Assembly (NCBI GenBank): GCA_016193545.1
Contig: JACPSA010000104.1
Span: forward strand, 1 to 5,950
DNA length: 5,950 nucleotides
Reading direction: 5' to 3'
From: Chloroflexota bacterium
Lineage (GTDB): Bacteria > Chloroflexota > Dehalococcoidia > Dehalococcoidales > UBA2162
Position 1 is the stretch's first letter. Each line of letters opens with the position of its first letter. The translations under genes were made by a program, and so were the position numbers. Of the stretch, positions 1 through 4,695 are shown piece by piece. The notes beneath the pieces were generated by a model that saw only the letters and a list, made by a program, of their open reading frames with translations, was not told the origin of the DNA and searched no databases.

Positions 1-17
1 GCGTCGGGCAGGCCTGG

Positions 18-44
18 CCCCCTTCCTTTGGTAAAGGAAGGGGG
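18..44. repeat. Perfect 12-bp inverted repeat (strong hairpin)
   Basis: The arm CCCCCTTCCTTT (18-29) is perfectly matched by AAAGGAAGGGGG (33-44) around a 3-base GGT loop. As RNA it would form a very stable hairpin on either strand. No T-tract follows on either strand, so it is not a canonical intrinsic terminator, although it may mark the 3' end of a gene lying to the left of the window. A 10-base self-complementary sequence, GGTATATACC, follows at 51-60. The function is unknown. Confidence 0.6.
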
Positions 45-64
45 GATGTAGGTATATACCAGAA

Positions 65-203
65 GTCATTCTGGAGGAGTCCTTCGGCTGAAGGACGACG
101 AAGAATCTCAGGGTGGAGCTGTCGATACAAAGATAATCCCCACCACCTCGAAGAGTCTTCGACCTGAGACCCTTCGTCCTTCCGCTGAAGGACTCAGGGT
201 GAC
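65..203. repeat. MITE-like imperfect palindromic repeat element
   Basis: This non-coding block has near-matching inverted ends: GTCATTCTG at 65-73 and the complement of CAGGGTGAC at 195-203, two mismatches in nine. Just inside, GAGTCCTTC (77-85) is the exact reverse complement of GAAGGACTC (187-195). Each arm carries its own small hairpin, GTCCTTC-GGCT-GAAGGAC (79-96) and GTCCTTC-CGCT-GAAGGAC (176-193), and the word CTCAGGGTG occurs at 107-115 and 193-201. A further near-palindrome around TCTTCGA lies at 148-162. The architecture is that of a miniature inverted-repeat or REP-like dispersed element with no coding capacity. That it is present elsewhere in the genome is inferred, since only one copy is visible here. 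It lies upstream of the HIT gene promoter and does not interrupt a visible gene. Confidence 0.6.
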
Positions 204-279
204 ACGAATGCGGTACTTTTGATACAAGACCCTATTTAGGGGATAAAGGGAATAGGGTTATAGAAATTAAGGATTCAGG
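204..279. other. Remaining intergenic sequence left of the HIT promoter
   Basis: This AT-richer stretch holds no credible reading frame. The only structure I see is the short inverted repeat CCCTA (230-234) / TAGGG (237-241), too small to interpret, and a 7-base word GATACAA (221-227) also present inside the palindromic element at 124-130. Confidence 0.4.
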
Positions 280-308
280 TTAATAAACAATCTCATCTGT
301 TGTAGAAT
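280..308 (+). promoter_or_regulatory. Putative sigma-70-type promoter of the HIT gene
   Basis: A -35-like TTAATA (280-285, 4 of 6 consensus bases) and a -10-like TAGAAT (303-308, 5 of 6) are separated by 17 bases. Transcription would begin near 315, giving a leader of about 23 nt that contains the AGGAGG ribosome binding site at 327-332. The call rests on consensus matching only. Confidence 0.45.
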
Positions 309-337
309 AGTGGGAAGCCGAATATGAGGAGGGGAGA

Positions 338-679
338 ATGGACTGTATCTTTTGCCAGATTGTTGACGGTAAAATACCATCCAATATAGTCTACAGAGAT
401 GAAAAAGTGATTGCCTTTCCGGACATTAACCCGCTGGCACCGACCCACCTGCTGATTATCCCCAGAAAACATATCCCTTCCCTGGACCAGCTATCTGAAG
501 CAGAGTCACCTCTAATCGGGCATATGGTCAATGTGGCCAATCAACTGGCGAAAAGAGAGGGCATCTCGACAAGGGGCTACCGGGTGGTGATAAACTGCGG
601 AAAAGAGGGGGGACAGGGGGTGTACCATCTCCACCTGCACCTTCTCGGCGGACGCCAGCTCTCAAACGCGCTGGGGTAG
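338..679 (+). CDS. HIT family protein (HINT-like nucleotide hydrolase)
   Basis: This 113-aa protein is a complete small histidine-triad protein. Branch members of the HINT type hydrolyse nucleoside phosphoramidates and related adenylylated compounds in the cytoplasm; the exact substrate cannot be read from the sequence. The hallmark triad H-L-H-L-H-L-L lies at H97, H99 and H101 near the C-terminus. The N-terminal MDCIFCQIV has the paired cysteines C3 and C6 typical of the zinc-binding HINT subgroup. The sequence NPLAPTHLLIIPRKHI (31-46) is the usual mid-protein signature and GYRVVINCGKEGGQ (80-93) leads into the triad. Length fits the family (about 110-120 aa). The ATG is preceded by AGGAGG at 327-332 with a 5-base spacer, which fixes the start. 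It is transcribed alone, convergently with the Nudix gene, and ends 10 bp from it. No terminator is visible after it. Confidence 0.95.
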   Translation: MDCIFCQIVDGKIPSNIVYRDEKVIAFPDINPLAPTHLLIIPRKHIPSLDQLSEAESPLIGHMVNVANQLAKREGISTRGYRVVINCGKEGGQGVYHLHLHLLGGRQLSNALG

Positions 680-689
680 AATGGCCGTC

Positions 690-1215
690 TTAGTGTCCTT
701 TCTGGTACTCCAGGAACAGGTAGAACCCGGCGAGGCTCTTGGCATCTTCGATAGCAAAGCCCCGGAATCTGACTGAGCGGCACCCGGCTTAACCTGATTT
801 CGTCCGTATCTTCAGCGTGTAGCGGGCTGGAAACAAGGTCGGTAGCCAGATAAAGATGCAGGTATTCGGTACAGAAACCAGGGGCTGAATAGAAGCCACC
901 CAGTCTCTCTACTTTGCGGGGCAGGTAGCCGGTCTCCTCGCGCAGCTCACGGCGAACGGCATCGGCCGCGTCTTCACCAGGCTCGATACCCCCGGCCGGT
1001 ATTTCCAGTAACTCTTTTTCCACCGCCGGGCGGAACTGACTGACCAACAGCACATTATCATCGGCATCCAGAGCCACAATCGCCACACAACCGCTGTGCT
1101 CAACAATCTCCCGGGTAGTTTGCCGGCCGCCGGGTAACTCCACGGTATCGATGCGCAGTTTCACCGCCCGCCCATCATAAATCAATTTACTGGAGAGTAC
1201 CTTATCCTCAGCCAA
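690..1215 (-). CDS. Nudix hydrolase, ADP-ribose pyrophosphatase type, with apparent frameshift
   Basis: Likely cleaves ADP-ribose or a similar nucleoside diphosphate derivative to two monophosphates with Mg2+. A full Nudix box, G-x5-E-x7-REL-x-EE-x-GY, occupies residues 75-97 (REL at 89-91, EE at 93-94). Beyond it, GFYSAPGFCTEYLHLYLA (107-124) is typical of the ADP-ribose pyrophosphatase branch. The TTG start at 1215-1213 is supported by AGGAG (1226-1222) 6 bases upstream. The reading frame is family-like up to residue 152 (PLSQIPG), then turns into arginine- and proline-rich nonsense that would run to 577 inside the HIT gene. Dropping one base at the C4 run 760-763 (G4 on the coding strand) restores a classic ending, AKSLAGFYLFLEYQKGH, and a TAA at 692-690, giving 174 aa, normal for the family. 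Either a sequencing or assembly error or a recent inactivating mutation would explain this. The gene lies 30 bp downstream of the Ig-like gene, so it is probably the last gene of the operon. Confidence 0.88.
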
Positions 1216-1221
1216 GCTCGA

Positions 1222-1226
1222 CTCCT
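1222..1226 (-). promoter_or_regulatory. Ribosome binding site supporting the TTG start of the Nudix gene
   Basis: AGGAG on the minus strand sits 6 bases before TTG (1215-1213). No ATG or GTG lies in frame nearby, and the encoded start, MAEDKVLSSKLIYDGRAV, matches the usual N-terminus of Nudix ADP-ribose pyrophosphatases, so the rare start codon is credible. Confidence 0.6.
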
Positions 1227-1245
1227 ATCAACCGATATGGTGAGC

Positions 1246-1998
1246 TTATTTGCCTACCACCAACGGGTAACTGGTCTTGGCCTTATCGAGAGTGTAGCCA
1301 TTAAAGGGGTCGGTAAACAGGAAGCTCACCTTGTATTCTCCGGCAGAAGCAGGAGTATACTTCGCCCGGTAGATACCTATGCCGGTATAGGTAGGAGTCA
1401 GGGTAGCTACCGGGGAGCCGGCGACTGTTTCCACCAGCACCGAGACGTTCTTGAGGTCAATGAGATAATCGCAGGCGTTACGCGATGGCTGCTCGGTATT
1501 GAGCTTGTCGCCGGTCTGGATAGCCCGGCGGTTATCGAAATACATGGTGACCTCCTGACCGGCCTTTACCCGACCGGGGTCCCAGGCATAGCGCACCAGA
1601 TAGGAATACAGAACTCCGCCCACGGTCGGCACGATACGCTCATTACCATCCCTTACGACCTCAGCCGACCAGTGGTTAAAATAGTTACTGCCCTGGTAGG
1701 AGAAGGCAATGCCAATAGAGTAGTCCATCGAATAATTTGAGCCGATGTCCAGAGCGGTATATTCCCTGGAGTAAGTACCGTCACCATTGTCAATCATATC
1801 CTTCAGAACATCGGTTGAACCTAGCCGGGTCTTGACGGTAACGGTAGGTTTAAGTCCGCTAATGGGATTACTTTTGGCATCGGTAATGGTGAAGGTAAGA
1901 CGCTTGCTTTTATTGAAGTGCCAGTGTCCTGTGGGGCTAATCTCAATGTTCAAAGATGATGATGCTTTCTCAGGCTTTGGCTGTCCCTGTTTTACCAT
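1246..1998 (-). CDS. Uncharacterised protein with Ig-like beta-sandwich character
   Basis: I do not recognise a specific family for this 250-aa protein. It looks like two beta-rich repeats of about 110 residues. The first (about 17-115) contains LTFTITDAKSNPISGLKPTV (34-53) and DNGDGTYSREYTALDIGSNY (70-89). The second (about 125-248) contains VKAGQEVTMYFDNRR (144-158) and GIYRAKYTPASAGEYKVSFL (208-227). The NGDGTY/YTP-AG-Y pattern is shared by filamin-type, invasin-type and YtkA/FixH-like Ig-fold domains, so an Ig-like fold is inferred, not proven. No signal peptide, transmembrane segment, LPXTG or lipobox is visible, although such domains are usually extracytoplasmic. The N-terminus (MVKQGQPKPEKASSS) is polar. 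The ATG has GGAGG (2013-2009) 10 bases upstream. The gene sits between the acetyltransferase (55-bp gap) and Nudix (30-bp gap) genes on the same strand. Its role is unknown. Confidence 0.8.
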   Translation of the reverse strand: MVKQGQPKPEKASSSLNIEISPTGHWHFNKSKRLTFTITDAKSNPISGLKPTVTVKTRLGSTDVLKDMIDNGDGTYSREYTALDIGSNYSMDYSIGIAFSYQGSNYFNHWSAEVVRDGNERIVPTVGGVLYSYLVRYAWDPGRVKAGQEVTMYFDNRRAIQTGDKLNTEQPSRNACDYLIDLKNVSVLVETVAGSPVATLTPTYTGIGIYRAKYTPASAGEYKVSFLFTDPFNGYTLDKAKTSYPLVVGK

Positions 1999-2025
1999 AT
2001 TTCTCTAACCTCCGCTAAATTATTA

Positions 2026-2044
2026 CCCGAGCTTGATAATCGGG
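2026..2044 (-). other. Small intergenic inverted repeat, possible weak terminator
   Basis: CCCGA (2026-2030) and TCGGG (2040-2044) form a 5-bp stem with a 9-base loop in the gap between the acetyltransferase stop and the Ig-like gene start. On the minus strand it is followed by TAATAATTTAG, which is T-poor, so any termination would be weak. It lies just upstream of the GGAGG of the Ig-like gene and could instead modulate that gene. Confidence 0.25.
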
Positions 2045-2053
2045 ATACGTAAA

Positions 2054-2530
2054 TCAATTTTCTTTAGAGTTTAGCTCCAGATGGTAGATACAGGCTATCT
2101 CATCACAATTGGGGAATTTGGGACAGCGGTAACATTCATTCCATACCTTTTGCGGTAGCTCCATTTTATCTACTTGAGTAAAGCCGAACCTCTCAAAGAA
2201 GACAGGCTTATAGGTCAGGCAAAAAACGGTGGGGATGCCAAGCTCTCTGGCTTCTTCAAGGCAGGCAGCAATAAGCTGGTCGCCGACACCTTTTCGCTGG
2301 CTCTCTTCGGCTACCGCCACTGCCTTTATCTCAGCCAGGTCTGCCCAGTTGACATGGAGCGCCGCACAGGCAATCACGCGTTCGCCCTCTCTAACCACAA
2401 AAAAATCCCGGATATTCTCATATATTTCGCTCAGGGGACGCGCCAGCATCTCGCCCTTGTCAGCAAAATAATTGATTAACTGATGCATCTGGACAGCATC
2501 ACTGATTCTGGCTTTTTCTACTCGTTTCAA
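2054..2530 (-). CDS. GNAT family N-acetyltransferase, short ArgA-like type
   Basis: This 158-aa single-domain GNAT enzyme transfers acetyl from acetyl-CoA to an amine. Its closest recognisable group is the short stand-alone N-acetylglutamate synthase-like acetyltransferases (the first step of arginine synthesis in some bacteria), but no arginine gene is nearby, so the substrate is uncertain. The N-terminal KARISDAVQMHQLINYFADK (6-25) and CAALHVNWADLAEIKAVAV (55-73) are typical. The acetyl-CoA pyrophosphate loop is Q78-R-K-G-V-G83. FFERFGF (111-117) is the usual C-terminal GNAT strand-turn. A cysteine cluster, C133, C136, C142 and C147, sits in KVWNECYRCPKFPNCDEIAC (128-147); the VW-EC--CPKFP-CDE motif is a feature I associate with this subfamily. 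The start is TTG at 2530-2528, one base after the NAD kinase stop (2534-2532), with only a weak AAAGGG (2546-2541), which points to translational coupling. The next in-frame ATG would remove the first beta strand. Confidence 0.85.
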   Translation of the reverse strand: MKRVEKARISDAVQMHQLINYFADKGEMLARPLSEIYENIRDFFVVREGERVIACAALHVNWADLAEIKAVAVAEESQRKGVGDQLIAACLEEARELGIPTVFCLTYKPVFFERFGFTQVDKMELPQKVWNECYRCPKFPNCDEIACIYHLELNSKEN

Positions 2531-2531
2531 C

Positions 2532-3371
2532 TCACTGCTTCCCTTTCAGTTTCTGTTCCAAAGTACTGTAGAAAGAGGTTTCAGGGTGAATTCTCAAAAA
2601 GCGAAGCGTATTAGCGCTATGTTTCACCCTGACCACCGCCCCATTCGATAACGGTAGATTGATATGGCCGTCAACGCTCAGTGTCGCCGGCGCTATAGTG
2701 CTGACACGCAGCGTAACTTCATCGGTAGGCAATAATACCATTGTGTAGGCTGAACTAAGGTGAGGCAATATCGGCAGCAGCAAGAATTCTTTAGCCCGCG
2801 GATTCAGGATAGGCCCACCGGCAGACAGCGAGTAACCGGTGCAGCCGGTAGCCGTGGCTACAATCACCCCGTCGGCCTTGTAGGTGGTCAACGGCTCCCC
2901 ATTAATGCTAGCTTCGACATTGATTACCCGGGCTACTGCCCCCCGTGCCATGACGATATCGTTCAAAGCACAAAATCGACGGGACGGTTCTACCTCCTCA
3001 CCGGATAAGAAAAGCTCGACATCAAGTAGAGATCGCTCGTCAAACCAGCCCTCCCCGGCCAACAAAGCCACTAACTTCTTTTTAGATTCGTCAACACTAA
3101 GCTCGGTCATAAAGCCCAGCCTACCCAGGTTTATCCCGATAATAGGAGTTAGACCGCAAATTGCTATCTGCGCTGCCCGCAGAATAGTTCCATCGCCACC
3201 GATGGTAACAATTAAATCGGTGCCATTCACCTGAATCCTGGCGGTCTCATCTTCCCAGGCAGAGCACGACCAAACAGGAAAGCCTTTAGAACCTAAAAAC
3301 TCTTCCAGTTGTTGGGCCAGGACACAGGCCACCTCTCTCATGGGATGGTAAAGAATACCGACTTTTTTCAC
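2532..3371 (-). CDS. nadK: NAD kinase
   Basis: Phosphorylates NAD+ to NADP+ using ATP or polyphosphate, the only route to NADP, in the cytosol. The 279-aa length is normal for the family. The nucleotide-binding GGDGT is at 58-62, the LND motif at 136-138, and the second signature, DGVIVATATGCTGYSLSAGG (167-186), corresponds to the family's DGxxxxTxTGSTAYSLSAGG. It reads C and G where S and A are usual (TGCTGYS), a mild variation. VDG at 233-235 is the C-terminal loop. The start chosen is GTG at 3371-3369, because GGAGG (3384-3380) lies 8 bases upstream. The ATG six bases earlier is only 2 bases from that site, and the longest frame (TTG at 3455) would start upstream of the predicted transcription start. 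The N-terminus becomes MKKVGILYHPM, as in homologues. First gene of the minus-strand operon, divergent from recA. Confidence 0.95.
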   Translation of the reverse strand: MKKVGILYHPMREVACVLAQQLEEFLGSKGFPVWSCSAWEDETARIQVNGTDLIVTIGGDGTILRAAQIAICGLTPIIGINLGRLGFMTELSVDESKKKLVALLAGEGWFDERSLLDVELFLSGEEVEPSRRFCALNDIVMARGAVARVINVEASINGEPLTTYKADGVIVATATGCTGYSLSAGGPILNPRAKEFLLLPILPHLSSAYTMVLLPTDEVTLRVSTIAPATLSVDGHINLPLSNGAVVRVKHSANTLRFLRIHPETSFYSTLEQKLKGKQ

Positions 3372-3379
3372 AACCATGA

Positions 3380-3384
3380 CCTCC
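3380..3384 (-). promoter_or_regulatory. Ribosome binding site deciding the NAD kinase start
   Basis: GGAGG on the minus strand lies 8 bases before GTG (3371-3369) but only 2 bases before the ATG at 3377-3375. Normal spacing therefore favours GTG, which also yields the family-typical N-terminus. Confidence 0.6.
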
Positions 3385-3441
3385 GGGCAATACCCGATAC
3401 CAGCGTTATTACTGAAAACAAGCCTTAATAATCTACGGACA

Positions 3442-3471
3442 ATTATAGCGCTCAATATGGCTGATAGTAAA
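3442..3471 (-). promoter_or_regulatory. Putative promoter of the nadK-acetyltransferase-Ig-like-Nudix operon
   Basis: Reading the minus strand, TTTACT (3471-3466, 4 of 6 to the -35 consensus), an 18-base spacer and a perfect TATAAT (3447-3442) are present. Transcription would begin near 3435, leaving a leader of about 64 nt before the GTG start of nadK. It lies back to back with the recA promoter, 53 bp away. Based on consensus matching only. Confidence 0.5.
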
Positions 3472-3523
3472 GTCAGAGAAGGAGGGAGTGGAAGATGGGT
3501 TAGTAAATAACTTGTATATTCTC

Positions 3524-3552
3524 TTGCTTTAACGGATTGGCTATGCTATCAT
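3524..3552 (+). promoter_or_regulatory. Putative recA promoter
   Basis: TTGCTT (3524-3529) and TATCAT (3547-3552) with a 17-base spacer match the sigma-70 consensus at 4 and 5 of 6 bases. Transcription would start around 3559, only about 9 bases before the ATG, so the leader would be very short with GAGG (3559-3562) at its very 5' end. No GAAC-N4-GTTC type LexA site or CTGT-N8-ACAG site is visible between 3456 and 3567, so SOS control by those known boxes is not supported. Confidence 0.45.
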
Positions 3553-3567
3553 TATGTCGAGGCGAGT

Positions 3568-4581
3568 ATGACTACAGAGAAAGGGAAGGCACTGGAGCTA
3601 GCCATCGGCCAGATTGAAAAACGGTTTGGCAAAGGGGCGGTAATGAAATTAGGTGAGTCGGCCGCCCTAGCAGCGGTGGAGGTTATTCCCAGTGGTTCAC
3701 TGGCACTAGACCTGGCCTTAGGGGTAGGGGGTATTCCCAAAGGACGGATTACCGAGATATTTGGCCCTGAATCATCCGGAAAGACCACCCTGGGTCAACA
3801 TGTTATTGCTGAAGCGCAAAAGCAGGGAGGCACTGCGGCTTATATTGATGTCGAGCATGCGCTGGACCCTGCCTATGCCAAGCGCTGCGGGGTCAATGTC
3901 GACGAGATGCTAATATCCCAACCGGACACGGGGGAACAAGCTCTGGAGATTGCCGAAGCGCTGGTCAGGAGCGGAGCTGTTGACATAATAATCATTGACA
4001 GCGTCGCTGCTCTGGTACCCCAGGCTGAAATCGAGGGAGAGATAGGGGATACCCATGTTGCCTTACAAGCCCGTTTGATGTCGCAAGCCCTAAGAAAACT
4101 GGCTGCCACTATCAGCAAAACAAAAACAGCGGTGGTATTCATTAACCAGTTACGAGAAAAAGTTGGTATTGTCTTCGGTAATCCGGAAGTAACACCCGGT
4201 GGCAGAGCTCTGAAATTCTACAGTTCGGTTAGAATCGACCTGAGGCGTGCCGACACAATCAAGCAGGGAACCGAGGCAATAGGCAGCCATATCAAGGCTA
4301 GGGTAGTGAAGAATAAGGTAGCCCCTCCTTTTAGAAGCGCCGAGTTTGACATCATGTTTGACCACGGCATAAGCCAGGAGGGTAACCTTATTGACCTCGG
4401 CATCACGCTGGGGCTGGTAAGCAAGTCCGGTGCCTTTTTCTCCTATGGTGACACCCGTCTAGGGCAAGGCAGGGAAAATGCCAAGCAATACCTATCTCAG
4501 AATCCTGAACTTGCCCAGGAGATTGGTCAGCGGATTAGAGCCTCAGCAGCCGGCAGCACTCATCTTCTGGGCAGTGATTAG
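3568..4581 (+). CDS. recA: Recombinase RecA
   Basis: Forms ATP-dependent filaments on single-stranded DNA, carries out homologous pairing and strand exchange, and stimulates LexA self-cleavage. The 337-aa protein is complete. The Walker A loop GPESSGKTT lies at 66-74, the catalytic glutamate E96 in YIDVEHALDP (92-101), and the Walker B segment IIIID ends at D144. DNA-binding loop L1 is around 155-165 (IEGEIGDTHV). L2 follows FINQLREKVG (191-200), with GNPEVTPGGRALKFYSSVR at 204-222 where many RecA proteins read GNPETTTGGNALKFY; the PGGRALKFYSS form is one I associate with Chloroflexota. The C-terminal domain is short and lacks the long acidic tail of E. coli RecA. The ATG start gives the usual N-terminus (KGKALELAIGQIEKRFGKG), with GAGG at 3559-3562. 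It is followed by an intrinsic terminator and then recX. Confidence 0.98.
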   Translation: MTTEKGKALELAIGQIEKRFGKGAVMKLGESAALAAVEVIPSGSLALDLALGVGGIPKGRITEIFGPESSGKTTLGQHVIAEAQKQGGTAAYIDVEHALDPAYAKRCGVNVDEMLISQPDTGEQALEIAEALVRSGAVDIIIIDSVAALVPQAEIEGEIGDTHVALQARLMSQALRKLAATISKTKTAVVFINQLREKVGIVFGNPEVTPGGRALKFYSSVRIDLRRADTIKQGTEAIGSHIKARVVKNKVAPPFRSAEFDIMFDHGISQEGNLIDLGITLGLVSKSGAFFSYGDTRLGQGRENAKQYLSQNPELAQEIGQRIRASAAGSTHLLGSD

Positions 4582-4599
4582 AAGATTAAGTAAAATTCC

Positions 4600-4612
4600 A
4601 AGCTAATAGCTT
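4600..4612 (+). repeat. Short palindrome in the recA 3' untranslated region
   Basis: AAGCTA (4600-4605) and TAGCTT (4607-4612) are perfect inverse complements around one base. The right half (AGCTT) could also pair with AAGCT (4641-4645) in the left arm of the downstream terminator, giving a possible but short alternative structure. No function is shown. Confidence 0.3.
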
Positions 4613-4639
4613 ACCGGAAATAGTCAAAATAATATATGC

Positions 4640-4672
4640 AAAGCTGAGGCATATAACCTCAGCTTTATTTGT
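4640..4672 (+). terminator. Intrinsic terminator after recA
   Basis: AAAGCTGAGG (4640-4649) pairs perfectly with CCTCAGCTTT (4657-4666) around a 7-base loop, followed by the T-rich TTTATTTGTT overlapping the stem end. This is a standard rho-independent terminator. It stands between recA and recX, so full-length transcripts into recX and rny must arise by read-through or from an unseen weak promoter. Confidence 0.85.
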
Positions 4673-4676
4673 TAGC

Positions 4677-4681
4677 GGAGG
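4677..4681 (+). promoter_or_regulatory. Distant ribosome binding site of recX
   Basis: GGAGG lies 14 bases before the ATG at 4696, further than the usual 5-10. The only other in-frame start upstream is TTG at 4669, inside the terminator tail and without its own ribosome binding site, so ATG 4696 is still preferred. The long spacing predicts modest translation. Confidence 0.45.
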
Positions 4682-4695
4682 TAGAAACTAACTCG

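Noticed and set aside
65..203. CRISPR array or tandem repeat interpretation of the repeated words
   Set aside because: The copies are inverted and irregularly spaced, with no equal-length spacers.
577..689. Extension of the Nudix frame into the HIT gene, suggesting a long 3' gene overlap
   Set aside because: The extra residues have the composition of an off-frame read, and the family ending is found in the next frame with a stop at 690.
1237..1740. 167-codon open frame on the plus strand
   Set aside because: It is antisense to the Ig-like protein gene, has no family resemblance and no ribosome binding site; a shadow frame.
2174..2479. Open frames on the plus strand opposite the acetyltransferase
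   Set aside because: The minus strand encodes a clear GNAT protein here; the plus frames show no conserved motifs.
2760..3234. Plus-strand open frames opposite nadK
   Set aside because: They mirror a well-conserved NAD kinase and have compositions typical of antisense frames.
3481..3503. GGAGG followed by a two-codon ATG-GGT-TAG minigene upstream of recA
   Set aside because: It lies upstream of the predicted recA promoter, so it would probably not be on the recA transcript; likely chance.
4669..4695. Nine-residue N-terminal extension of RecX from TTG 4669
   Set aside because: The codon lies in the terminator tail with no ribosome binding site, and homologues begin at the MSKITAL-type sequence.
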